From positions 1 through 64,000 of the forward strand of contig UWYS01000022.1 of assembly GCA_900291925.1 (NCBI GenBank): 64,000 bases of DNA. Direction: 5' to 3'. Position 1 is the stretch's first letter. Every line of letters begins with the position of its first letter. The translations under genes were made by a program, and so were the position numbers. The stretch comes from Thecaphora thlaspeos (lineage: Eukaryota > Basidiomycota > Ustilaginomycetes > Urocystidales > Glomosporiaceae). This document shows positions 41,000 to 50,936 of this stretch, in pieces. Below the pieces are notes generated by a model. The model was not told the DNA's origin. It was given only the letters and a program-made list of their open reading frames with translations, and made no database searches.

Positions 41000-43290
41000 C
41001 TTGAGTGCGGGGATTTCTGTTGCGGTCTAAGGTACGGGTTGGCAAGAGACTGTGGGTGCGAGATGGAGAGTGAGAGAGAGAGAATAGCGTATCGCTACGG
41101 TGCTGGATCGACGGAAGGGAACGCGATGGAGATGGGGGGCAGAAAGGGGGTTGCTGGAGAGACAGGAGAGGGAGAGAAATGGAGATGGAGATGGAGGGAC
41201 GTTTGTTCAGACCAGCTGTGCAAAGCGTTGAAGATGGTTGTGTATATGTAAGTGGAAGGGGGGACGAGGCAAGAGAGGAAGGAGGTGGGGGCGACGATGG
41301 GAAGGGAAGAGGGAGAGGGAGGGAAAGGGAAAAGGAAAGGGAAAAGGAAAGGGGCTCGCCCGGCGTCTGTGGCGCTCCGCCAAGGCCAGGCCCCCGGTCG
41401 TCTTTGGTCTGTTTCTGCGAGACTAAGGCGTACGCAGCTCAGACGCCGGCGATGCTGCGTTGAGCTGCACCGCTGTGTAGCGGCACGCCTGCGCCTAGCT
41501 GCTGCAGACGCCAATGTGATTTTCAGGGGGCCGCGCTGCACCAGGGGCGGCGAACTGGCTGTCCCCGCCAAGCCTCGGAGCCGTACTGTACAAAGGGCCA
41601 AGCCCCCTCCGATCGGCCCTGTCGGTTCCGCCGCCGCCGCGCCATCTGCCGGCTAGTCACGCCCGAATATCGCAGTATTCAGCCTCTGGGCTACTTTGTC
41701 GTACGCTATCGTATCGTTGTACCTCTTTACCGTAGCAAAGGCTCATTGATCGATCTACGCTTCCTACTCGTCCAGTCGCAGCACGTACATAGTGGACGTC
41801 GACTACGGCTCCTTCTACGCTTGCTGCAGCTGGCGAAGACCGCAGGGCAAAGGCAGTCTATGTAGCGGGTCGCTACTGCACTCTGTGCTTCGCCAGCCCT
41901 GCTATTATGTAGTTACATACAGCATGTACCTCTGGATCACCGGCATCATCCACAACGCTCGCGCCCCGCTTCTCGCTCGAGAAAATCGCACCGTTCGTCG
42001 AGCGCCAAGGCTTTTCACCATGTCCCTCTTCTTCCCTCCCTGACGCTCCGCAGCTCGCTCGCCTTTTCATGTGCGCTCCCCTCGGGGCGGACAAGCAGCG
42101 TCAGGGGTAAGTTACAGTAAACAACGCTCGAGCCCTCACCCTCTTTGTCGTCCTCGACCGTGCAGTGGAGAGGACACTTACATACTAACCTCAGTGACCG
42201 ATTACTCAGACGCCAAGACAGCGCTTGTCTCTTTGTCCATCCCACTCGTTCCGAACGAGAAGAGTACAGTAACGCATCAAGCAACACCCTCGCTTCGGCC
42301 GGTAAAAGACGTCTTTTGTGCGGCCCACTCACCATCGAGCAAGAGGCAGGGATGGAGTTTGATGATCGCCTCAACTTTTTGACCACGTTAGCCATGCATC
42401 GCTCTCACTACTTCTCTCGCCGCACTGTCGATCCTTTGGCCCTAACTCTATATCTTGGGAAACAATCAAGCGCAAGCGCAAGAATGAATGAACCTTGGTT
42501 CGCCCAGATATGGCCTACCCTTGAGCGCCGTCAGATCATCGCCAAGCCAGGGATGGCCGTGCCGACAGAAATGTAGTGACGGAGCGGCGCGGCGCGACCT
42601 CGTGTTCGTTGCAAGAACGAAACAGAATCCAGCAATGGTGACGCACGGAGACTTGCGTGGTGATGCTCTGGTGGGAGAGGTTACTGGTAGCAGATACGTT
42701 GTGATTTTCGCTTTGAGTAGGTATGGCGTCGGCGCTGCTGGGTGTTGCGCATGGCTTGTCGAGATGAGCGTGGCAGCGATAGGCTTCCTATTCGAAGGGA
42801 TGGCCACAGGCTGCGCGTCGGCGACACAAAGGAGGAGGCCCTTCCTTTTGGCCGCCATCGCGACGGCACCCTGTCTCCAGCAGCCTCTCGTCGGTGCAGC
42901 AGCAGTTCCTTGCACTCACCGTCTTCCTTCTCCTTCTCCTTCTCGAGCGTTTCAGGCGCGACGCAGCTTGGGACGAGGTTTCGTGCACCTCGTCGTCGGA
43001 CCATGCTATGCAAGTCCGTTGCGCGCATCAACGCAGCAGAGCATGTTCAAAAAAAGGTCGACAGACAGCCAGAGTGTCTGCGCCGAAACCCGGTTTGGGC
43101 AAACGTCACAGCTAAGCCCTGCTTTAGTTGGCCAGTCTTGAGCATCTCTACCATTCTACCTCTCGCTTGCCCACTAGCGTCTGACCGTCCATCCATCCGT
43201 TGATTACCATGTCTCCGCGACCTAACGATCCATATCTCCACGACTTAAAGATGCAAGACGCAACCAAACCCCACCGACTATGTACACGTC
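41000..43290. other. Long intergenic region
   Basis: About 2.3 kb with no recognised gene on either strand. A purine-rich GGGAAA/GGAAAG tract lies at about 41300-41353, upstream of the SLT-domain gene. Open frames at 42.1-43.1 kb show no domain or coding-like composition. Confidence 0.5.
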
Positions 43291-45672
43291 TCATCCCCTC
43301 AGTCCGAGGTGCGTCTGATAACGAGCGTTGTAGTCGAGATGCACGTACGCGCGTTCGACCGTCTCGAGGCACTCGGTGCAGTACGTGATAATCTCACCGA
43401 GGTCGTGCGCCTCCTTGAGTGAGATGCTCTGCGGCAGCACGACGTCAGCCTCGGCGATGCACTCGTCTCCGGCGTGGAAGAGCTCAAACGCCGCGATGCT
43501 GTTGACCGAGTTGAAGCGCGTGATGAGGTAGATGCACTTGCTCACCTGCTCCGAACCCGCCGTCGCACCGCTCAGCTTCTGCAGCGTCTCGACGAGTGTG
43601 TGCAGCCACTCGTAGATGATATACACCGAGAGCACTATGCCGCCCAGCGGATCGAGCGCGGGAAACCTCAGCTTCGATCCGATCAAGGGGAAGGTGAGCG
43701 AGAGCAGGTTGAAGAAGACGTCGTTCTCGGCATCTTGCGCGACGGCCCGCACGCCGGACGACTTGGAGCTGCGGTAGAGGAGCCACATGACCGCCTTGAT
43801 CCCGATCGTCGCGAGCATAAACGCGATGCCGACGAGCGGCAGCGAGGCGGTCGAGTCCGGATCGGCCTCTCCTGTGCTTACGACGAGGCGCAGCCGCTGC
43901 ACCGATACGATGAAAACCTGACAGAACGACGCGACCATCAGGACGGAAAAGATGACGACGCCTAGCGGCTCGAGCCGCTTCTTGCCGACGGGGTACTTGT
44001 AAAATGTACGCCAGCTGCGGTAGGCGATCGCCTTGGACGTCGCAAAGATAATGATGGTGCTCAGCAGGTCGAGCGCACTGTCGACAAACGATGCGATCAG
44101 CGAGACCGAGTTCGATGAGACGACTGCGACGCCCTTGCCGCCGAGCAGCAGCACATTCACGAGGAGGTTGATGTTGATCGCGAACTGAACGCCGCGCGAC
44201 GTCTCCTCCTCCTTGTCGCGGCCTGGAACCGTGTCGAGCAGGGCCTGCCGCTCGGCGCTGTGCGTCGAATAGGGACGGCTGCGGCAACCACCGCCGCCAT
44301 CATCGTTCTCGTCGACCGACTCGGGCGGCAGAGCAGCGGCGGCAGCGGCGGCGGCGGTCGATGAAGGGACCGGACCGCCGTGCTCCGGAATCTGGTCAAT
44401 CTGCCGCACCACGGGCGGGGTGGCTGCGCCGCGGGCGGTGGGCGAGCCGGAGCGCGGCATGGCGAACCCGGTCTTCTGGAGGCTGCCCGGCAGCGTGACG
44501 CTCGACTCGAAGCGGCGCAATTCCTCGTACCGGCCCTCTTCGCGGATGCGATCGTAGAGCTCGACCGCGCTGCGCTTGATTGACCGGATCAAGCCGTAGT
44601 TGCCGCCGCTGCTCCCGCCGTTGGCCGCCTTGCGAGTTGCCTTCCTTCCGCGGTGTCGCTGGTTGTTGATAAGGTGACGAGCCTCGCCGTTGTCGTCGTA
44701 TTCGTAGTCGTCGTCCTCCTCCTCCTCGTCCTCGTTATAGCCATCTTCCTCTTCCTCGGCCAACCCCGGCTCGATGACTGGGCGCCGTCGCGTTCCGTGC
44801 TTCTTGCGACCCTGCGCAGCGCAGCGCCGGCCGCGTGCCTCGCCGCTCTCGAGGTCCGGAGTTCGGTTGCTGACGACGTTGCTGCTGTTGCTGCTGCCGT
44901 TGTTGAACCAGAAGCCGGTGAGCGCGGTGACGGCCTTTTCGCTAAAGCTTCGCTTGAGCGCGCGCGAGCCGCGCTGGCCAAACTGTACGGTATTGCGGTC
45001 GCCGTCGCCGTCGCCGTCATATTCATCGTCGTCGATCTCTTCGCTTTCGGTGCTGTCGCCGGGCAGGCGGCCGTTGCGGATGCGGGCGGCCCTGAAGTCG
45101 AGGCTCCTCTGGCGCTTCTTGTCGTGCTCGTCGTGCGAGGACAGGCGGCGCATGACCTCATCCGGGAAGCGCGAGTCTAGGATCTCGTCGACCTCCCTCC
45201 ATCCGTCTAGGATCTCGTTCTGGCGCTCGTAAAAGGCGGCGACCGCTGCGGCCTTGCGCCATCCAAGCTTCTCTGTCCGCTGGCGAATGTCTTCGACAGA
45301 GAGGCGATGGTCTTCGAAAAAGCTGGAGCGGTAGTCGATGAGCTTGGCGAGCGCCGCTACGTCTCGGAGCGAGTCTGCACGGTCCGGAAAGGCGTGCGCA
45401 TGGTGATGGTGGTGAGCGCCGCCGCGGTGACGATGTCTGTCCAGGCGGCGCTTCGAGGGCCCCGAGTGGAGGCTGGGCGAGTCGTAACGGATGGAGGGGA
45501 GGGGAGGGTCAGAGTCTTCGGCGGGTTGGTTGTCGATGACGAAGCGTTGCTGGGGGCGCTGCTGGGAGGAAGAGGAGATCGATGGATCCGAATGCTTTGC
45601 GGGAGTCAACTGGGCGGGTGGGGGCGAAGACGCGGCCGCGGGAAAGCCGTGCGAGGATGCGGTCGAGGACAT
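43291..45672 (-). CDS. Cation diffusion facilitator, Mn-type
   Basis: Single exon, 793 aa, start MSSTASSHG in AACCATGT. The N-terminal 450 or so residues are disordered and charged, including a His-rich patch (RHRHRGGAHHHHHAH) and several acidic runs. The C-terminal third is a CDF transporter. It begins INLLVNVLLLGGKGVAV, then SLIASFVDSALDLLS. The DSALD (DxxxD) metal site and the following KYPVGKKRLEPLGVVIFS are typical of the manganese branch (plant MTP8-11 and fungal relatives), not of zinc members with HxxxD. LDPLGGIVLSVYIIYEW is the second site region, and a cytosolic C-terminal domain ends with VHLDYNARYQTH. The likely role is proton-coupled Mn export into Golgi or vacuole. The His-rich patch may bind metal. 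Confidence 0.9.
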   Translation of the reverse strand: MSSTASSHGFPAAASSPPPAQLTPAKHSDPSISSSSQQRPQQRFVIDNQPAEDSDPPLPSIRYDSPSLHSGPSKRRLDRHRHRGGAHHHHHAHAFPDRADSLRDVAALAKLIDYRSSFFEDHRLSVEDIRQRTEKLGWRKAAAVAAFYERQNEILDGWREVDEILDSRFPDEVMRRLSSHDEHDKKRQRSLDFRAARIRNGRLPGDSTESEEIDDDEYDGDGDGDRNTVQFGQRGSRALKRSFSEKAVTALTGFWFNNGSSNSSNVVSNRTPDLESGEARGRRCAAQGRKKHGTRRRPVIEPGLAEEEEDGYNEDEEEEDDDYEYDDNGEARHLINNQRHRGRKATRKAANGGSSGGNYGLIRSIKRSAVELYDRIREEGRYEELRRFESSVTLPGSLQKTGFAMPRSGSPTARGAATPPVVRQIDQIPEHGGPVPSSTAAAAAAAALPPESVDENDDGGGGCRSRPYSTHSAERQALLDTVPGRDKEEETSRGVQFAININLLVNVLLLGGKGVAVVSSNSVSLIASFVDSALDLLSTIIIFATSKAIAYRSWRTFYKYPVGKKRLEPLGVVIFSVLMVASFCQVFIVSVQRLRLVVSTGEADPDSTASLPLVGIAFMLATIGIKAVMWLLYRSSKSSGVRAVAQDAENDVFFNLLSLTFPLIGSKLRFPALDPLGGIVLSVYIIYEWLHTLVETLQKLSGATAGSEQVSKCIYLITRFNSVNSIAAFELFHAGDECIAEADVVLPQSISLKEAHDLGEIITYCTECLETVERAYVHLDYNARYQTHLGLRG

Positions 45673-46565
45673 GGTTGCGTCGCCCGACTGCAAGGAAGAT
45701 AAGGCTCGCTCGGAGGGGGACCGGTGGTCGGAAGGGGAGAGAGAGGGAGGGGTAAGAGTGAGGGCTCGACGATCCTAGCTCTATCGTTGATGCTTCATGG
45801 CTGTTGAGGGCTGTGGGATGGGGGGGCGAGGGTTGGGCTGGGCTGGACGGTGTATGGCAAGAGAGAGAAGAGCGAGCTGAGGGAGCGGGGTCGGAAGGGC
45901 AGGCTAAGTTCGCTGCCATGCGTACGCATGTGATGATCCTGGCAGCACCAGCCAAAAAGCCGCTGAGAAATTCCACCAAAAAGGCCCTCGTCGCGACGTG
46001 GAGGCCAGCCAGGCCGTCGCTTGCTGTGGAGCGGGCGCGCCGGGCCTGTTCCCCCCATGGGTGTCACCGCTCGGATCACCCGCGGGGCGCAGCGTACTCC
46101 ACACGGCTCTGGCCAACCTCATCCAGCGACCGCCGTTATCGCCTCGCTCTCCCAGCTGCCTTTCTCCCTGCCACCCCAGCCACTCGGACGAGACCGCGCT
46201 CGCTCTCACACACCCGCTCTCCGTCGGCGTCTTGCCGCATCGTCTTGGTCCGTCGCTGCAACGCGTTACATTCAAGATTCGCCCTCTCGCACGCTCGTAA
46301 AGTCACAGGTCAGAAGCGCCCCACGACTCACATCCGGAAGCCTTTCCGCTCCTTCTTCGCGCCTTCTGCTCCTTCCGCATTACAAGGCAAGCCAAGGTAG
46401 CGCATTGCGGCAGGCTCAGCTCAGCTCAGCTCCGCCGCGCCGCGCCGCTCTCGCACCTCGCACTCGCACTCGCACTCGCACTCGCCGGCCCGCAGTCAGC
46501 CAGCATCGACCGGGCAGACCCTCTGCCCTTGAGCGCATCCAGGTCAGCTCAGGCTGCTGTCCGCC
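45673..46565. promoter_or_regulatory. Divergent promoter region of CDF and myotubularin genes
   Basis: About 890 bp between divergent starts. It contains a CAGCTCAGCTCAG stretch near 46415-46430 and a (CACTCG)n hexamer repeat at about 46459-46486, within 110 bp of the myotubularin ATG. No further gene is seen. Confidence 0.45.
46459..46486. repeat. (CACTCG)n hexanucleotide repeat
   Basis: About four and a half perfect units lie 80-107 bp upstream of the myotubularin ATG, probably in its 5' UTR. Confidence 0.88.
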
Positions 46566-49500
46566 ATGCACGCTCCACCGACACCAAAGGTCAAGCAGAT
46601 CGACAACGTCTTCCTCCACCTCAAGGCCCAGCCGTCCTGCTACCGAGGCTCGCTCGCCTTGACGTCTCACCACCTCATCTTCACCCCGCCCGCCGCCTCG
46701 ACCCCCCTTCACCAGCTGCCCTACTCGCTCGTCGCCCAGGCGACCAGGCTGCCGTCGCTCCGTCCGGCCCCGCACAATGGACATGCCTCCAGGATATATC
46801 CCATCGCCTTCCACGGCAAGCACTTTGATACGTGCGCAATCGGCCTCGCCACCGAGGCCGCACAGCTCGAAGTCTTCGAGAGCATCAAACACTGCGCCGT
46901 TCTCGTAGACGCTACGCAGCTCTACGCCTTCTACTACCAGCCCCAAAGTCAGACGGCGACGGCGCCGGCGGCCCGTGACCACCAGCAAACCGGCTGGAAG
47001 GTGTACGACCCCAAGCAAGAGTTCGCGCGGCAGGGGCTCGGCAGTCGCACCAAGGCCTGGCGCCTGACCGACATCAACGCCCGGTACGACTTTTGCCCCT
47101 CGTATCCCGCCCTCATGGCGGTCCCCTCGCGCATCAGCGACGCCACGCTCGGCTATGCCTCCAAGTACCGCAGCAAGACCCGCATCCCGGCGCTCTCCTA
47201 TCTCCACTGGGCTAACCAGGGCTCCATCACGCGCTCCAGCCAGCCCATGGTCGGCCTCAAAAACGCCCGCTCAATCCAGGACGAGAAGCTGATCGAGGCC
47301 ATCTTCACCTCGCATCACTTTGCCGACCCAGACTCGATGGCCGCAAAGGCCGCCGCAGAGGCCACGGCCAACGCCAGCGCCAGCGGCGGCATGTCGACCC
47401 TCTCCGTCTACGGCGCCACCAGCACCAATCTCATCGTAGACGCACGTCCCACCGCCAACGCCATGGCCAACGTCGCGCGCGGAGCCGGCACCGAGAACAT
47501 GGAGTACTACAAGGGCTGCAAGAAGACCTACCTCGGTATCGACAATATCCACGTGATGCGCGACAGCCTCAACCGGCTCACTGAGGCGCTACGCGACAGC
47601 GAGCCGGCCGCCACCTTTGGCTTCGAGATCGGCGACGCAAGCGAGGTGGCGTCATCAGCATCGACCGCAACCACGGCACTGTCTGATGCCGGCGATAGAC
47701 CCGCCCCGCCCTCGCCTCCGATCGATCCGCACGCGCTGCGCAAGTCGAGCTGGCTCAAGCACATCTCCACGCTGCTTGAAGGCACCATGACGATCGCGCG
47801 CAACGTCCACATCAATAGCTCGCATGTCCTCATCCACTGCTCGGACGGCTGGGATCGCACCTCGCAGCTCGCTGCGCTGGCCGAGCTCTGCCTCGACCCC
47901 TACTACCGCACCTTCACGGGTCTTGCGGTGCTCGTGGAAAAGGATTGGCTCAGCTTCGGACACCGCTTCGCCGAGCGAGGCGGCTACAAGTCGAATGACA
48001 AGTTTTTTGTCACGTCGTCGCGCCAGGCCGGCTCCTCGAATAACAACGATGACGAGCGTAACTCGGACAGCAGCGACCTCGAGGGCGAGCGGGCCAATGG
48101 CAGCGGAGGAGGCAGGACAGGGCAGGGCGGTGGCGGCGGTTTCGACGGCCAGGCGGCTGCCAATGCCTTCTGGGGCTTCACGAAGCAGCTAACGGCCAAC
48201 TTCTCGGCCGCCGCTTCGTCGTCGCAGCCGTCAGGTCCGCACCGCGGCTCGCATATCAAGGAGACCTCGCCGGTCTTCCACCAATTCCTCGACTGCATCT
48301 GGCAGGTGATGCGCCAGTACCCGGAGCGGTTCGAGTTCGGCGAAGACTTCCTCGTCGAACTGCTGCGCGCCTCGCAGGAGTGCAAGTACGGGACCTTCCT
48401 GATGGACTGTGAGCGCGAGCGGCTTGCACCGCGTGACGACGAAGGGCGCCCGCTGTCGCCGCTGCCGAGTCGGACGGCCTCGGTATGGGATCGGCTGCTG
48501 TGTGATGCCAGCCGGCAGCGCTTCCGCAATCCGCGATACGCGCCCGAGCTCGACGCGCGAGACCCAAAGCGCAGCGGGACGGACATGGGCGTACTTTTCA
48601 TCGATGCGAGGGACGTTCGATACTTCGAGCGACTCTTCAAGCGCGAGGAGCAGGAGATGAACGCGGCGCTGGAAAAGGAGGCAGAAGAGAGGCGGCGCGC
48701 TCGAGAGCGGCTGGAGCGGGCGGTACGGGGCGAGAGCGTCAGCACGCCGCCGGTGCTCCCCGAGGCTCAGGGTCAGGGAGGCAGTAGCGCCGTCGTTGCC
48801 GTAGTGGGAGCGGGCGACAAGGACCCCGTGCTGGACGCGGTAGGCGTCAACGGCGTCGGCGCCGCCATCTCGCAGGCCGTGGCCGCCCCACAGCAACCCA
48901 CTACACAGCTGGGGCGAGGTAGCTCAGGCCCTCACAACGACCTGCTCTCGGCGTCGCCGTCATTTGGACCCGGCTCGACGGGCAACCCACCAGGCGCGGT
49001 GGACCTATCAAAGGGCAAGGTGGATCCCGCACAGCTTGGATACCAAGTGCGCAAGACGAGGACGGTGCCGCGGTCGGCGATGTCTCCGTCGGCCTCGAAC
49101 GCGAGCCTTGGCCCGACGAGAAGCGGTGCAGCGGCCGACGGAGACGATCCGCTCGGTGGCGGCGGAGGCGGCGGAGCCGGGGCGGGCGAAGCTGCGAATC
49201 GAATGAAGAACCTCTTCCTGGGCGGGTGGGGAAGGCTGCAAGATGCCGTCGGCGGCAACGGCGTGGCAGTCCAGCCGGACGAGGCGGCCTTCCACCAGGC
49301 TGCGGTCCACGATCCGTGGAGAAGCGGCGGCAGTACCGCTGTACCCACGTCGGGACGGCTACAGCAGCAGCAGGTGCAGCCGTTGGCGGCGGCAACGGCG
49401 GCGCCAGCTAACGACACACTCCTCTCTACTGCTTTCAGACCGGCGAGCACGACGACAGCGGCAGACGGGATGACGGCGCCGGGCGCCACGACGCACAACC

Positions 49501-49685
49501 CATGGGCAGCCAACACCGACTGGCGACGCGAGATGCAGCTGGAGCAGGAACGGATCGGCGACCACGGGTCGGGTCAGACTGGTCAGTGCGGTGAGAGCAA
49601 CGGCGGTTCTGGCTCACAGAACGCCTCGGCAGCCGGCGGCGGCGAGGGCGATAAGAAGGGACTCGATCCGCTTGGTGTCCTGTGA
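46566..49685 (+). CDS. YMR1: Myotubularin-family phosphoinositide 3-phosphatase
   Basis: Single exon, 1039 aa, start MHAPPTPKVKQI in GCCATGC. The N-terminal PH-GRAM domain (about residues 8-120) includes YRGSLALTSHHLIF. The myotubularin signature NARYDFCPSYPALMAVPS, ALSYLHWANQGSITRSSQPM and NVHINSSHVLIHCSDGWDRTSQ follow. The active site is CSDGWDRT (CX5R, Cys425-Arg431), with both the catalytic Cys and Arg intact, so it should be an active phosphatase removing the 3-phosphate from PI3P and PI(3,5)P2 on endosomes and vacuoles. EKDWLSFGHRFAERGGY and CIWQVMRQYPERFEFGEDFL complete the domain. The last 350 or so residues are low complexity, starting with a short EKEAEERRRARERLERA helix. The yeast homologue is shorter. 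Confidence 0.94.
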   Translation: MHAPPTPKVKQIDNVFLHLKAQPSCYRGSLALTSHHLIFTPPAASTPLHQLPYSLVAQATRLPSLRPAPHNGHASRIYPIAFHGKHFDTCAIGLATEAAQLEVFESIKHCAVLVDATQLYAFYYQPQSQTATAPAARDHQQTGWKVYDPKQEFARQGLGSRTKAWRLTDINARYDFCPSYPALMAVPSRISDATLGYASKYRSKTRIPALSYLHWANQGSITRSSQPMVGLKNARSIQDEKLIEAIFTSHHFADPDSMAAKAAAEATANASASGGMSTLSVYGATSTNLIVDARPTANAMANVARGAGTENMEYYKGCKKTYLGIDNIHVMRDSLNRLTEALRDSEPAATFGFEIGDASEVASSASTATTALSDAGDRPAPPSPPIDPHALRKSSWLKHISTLLEGTMTIARNVHINSSHVLIHCSDGWDRTSQLAALAELCLDPYYRTFTGLAVLVEKDWLSFGHRFAERGGYKSNDKFFVTSSRQAGSSNNNDDERNSDSSDLEGERANGSGGGRTGQGGGGGFDGQAAANAFWGFTKQLTANFSAAASSSQPSGPHRGSHIKETSPVFHQFLDCIWQVMRQYPERFEFGEDFLVELLRASQECKYGTFLMDCERERLAPRDDEGRPLSPLPSRTASVWDRLLCDASRQRFRNPRYAPELDARDPKRSGTDMGVLFIDARDVRYFERLFKREEQEMNAALEKEAEERRRARERLERAVRGESVSTPPVLPEAQGQGGSSAVVAVVGAGDKDPVLDAVGVNGVGAAISQAVAAPQQPTTQLGRGSSGPHNDLLSASPSFGPGSTGNPPGAVDLSKGKVDPAQLGYQVRKTRTVPRSAMSPSASNASLGPTRSGAAADGDDPLGGGGGGGAGAGEAANRMKNLFLGGWGRLQDAVGGNGVAVQPDEAAFHQAAVHDPWRSGGSTAVPTSGRLQQQQVQPLAAATAAPANDTLLSTAFRPASTTTAADGMTAPGATTHNPWAANTDWRREMQLEQERIGDHGSGQTGQCGESNGGSGSQNASAAGGGEGDKKGLDPLGVL

Positions 49686-50936
49686 TGGGGAGGTGAGGTC
49701 GTTGATCGCCGCATTGCTACATCAATACACTCTGGGGAACGCACACAGGACAAGCGGTTCGTGTTATCTTTTGGCAGTTCTCACTTGATAGATGACCGAT
49801 GTGCCATGGAATCGCACCATGGTGAGAAAGAGAGAGAGCGTGGCAAGTCGAGTGCGGCTCGCCGTTGTTCGGATCGAAGAAAGATAGAGCCAGCCCTCGA
49901 CGCACGAGCTACGAGGGTGGGTCTTTTTCGCCACCTAAGGCTCTGGACGTCTAGCTCGCGCCGTGTTGCTGTTGCTTGTGATGCGTCGTCTCCCAGCTAG
50001 CTGGCCGGCTGGCTGTGCCACGCGCGCTTGCTTGGCTTGGGTCCTCTTGGTTGCTGTGTGCCTGCCCGCCCAACTTCGCTGGCGTTGGCCTGTGCCTTTT
50101 TGAGTCGGGTCTGAATATATTCAGCTGCCTGCCATAACGGGCGAGGCGGCAGACCAACACCTCGGGACACGGTGAGTGAGACGGGGGGGGGGGCCAAAGC
50201 CCTCTCCTCCCTCGGGAGAGGCGGGGAAGCACGCGCGGAGCGCTCGCCCGCAACACACACACGCACACAGAGGCAGGCAGGCAGGTAGGTTGCACGTCCG
50301 CTGTCGTTCTCGGATCCTCGGGAGCACGGAGCGCTTAACCTTGATCTTCCGTTGTACCTTCGTCGCCAACCTTCACCCTCTCGCCCTCGCCCTCGCCCTC
50401 GATCGCTCTTCCGTCACTCTCTCAATCACACTCTCGCTGCCGGCTTCGACCGCCGCCGCTCCCTTCAAACCATCGGAGCGGAGATTGGTTCCATCGCTCA
50501 GCGACGGACTGCCACATCCACGTTCACCGACGCCGCCGCTGCGCTCGACAACGCCCAGCACAGCACAGCGGCCGCAGTATCTTGACAGGCAGAGAGTATA
50601 GCAACCGCCCGATGCTGATGTCGACGCTCTGACCCCGACCCGACTCGATCCGCACACAACGGCCGACTCGGTGGCTTTCCTCTCCGTCCCTCGGTTCATC
50701 CAGCAACCCCAGCCCGGCCCTGGCCGTCGCAGCAGCATCCCGCGCTTCCCTCCCTGCATCGCATCAGACGATTTCAGTCCGAACCTGCACTTTCGAATCG
50801 TCGCCCAGACCGCCCTGCCCTCGGAGTAGCGTGGGATATCGGTCCACCCGACGAAACACCAGCCAGCCAGCCAGCAAGCAACGAGTCACACGGCCGTCAC
50901 CGGCGCTGAATCGCTGCGGCCCGCCATTCGGCCACG
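49686..50936. other. Intergenic, upstream of kinesin-3
   Basis: About 1.25 kb; no gene recognised. It contains a G run near 50185-50192, an AGGC/CACACA stretch at 50251-50287 and a (CTCGCC)n hexamer repeat at about 50381-50402. The final 500 bp are C-rich leader-like sequence. Confidence 0.5.
50381..50402. repeat. (CTCGCC)n hexanucleotide repeat
   Basis: Three and a half units lie about 540 bp upstream of the kinesin-3 ATG. Confidence 0.8.

Noticed and set aside
42145..43141. Open frames of 140-217 aa between the SLT and CDF genes
   Set aside because: No recognisable domain, signal peptide or consistent codon pattern.
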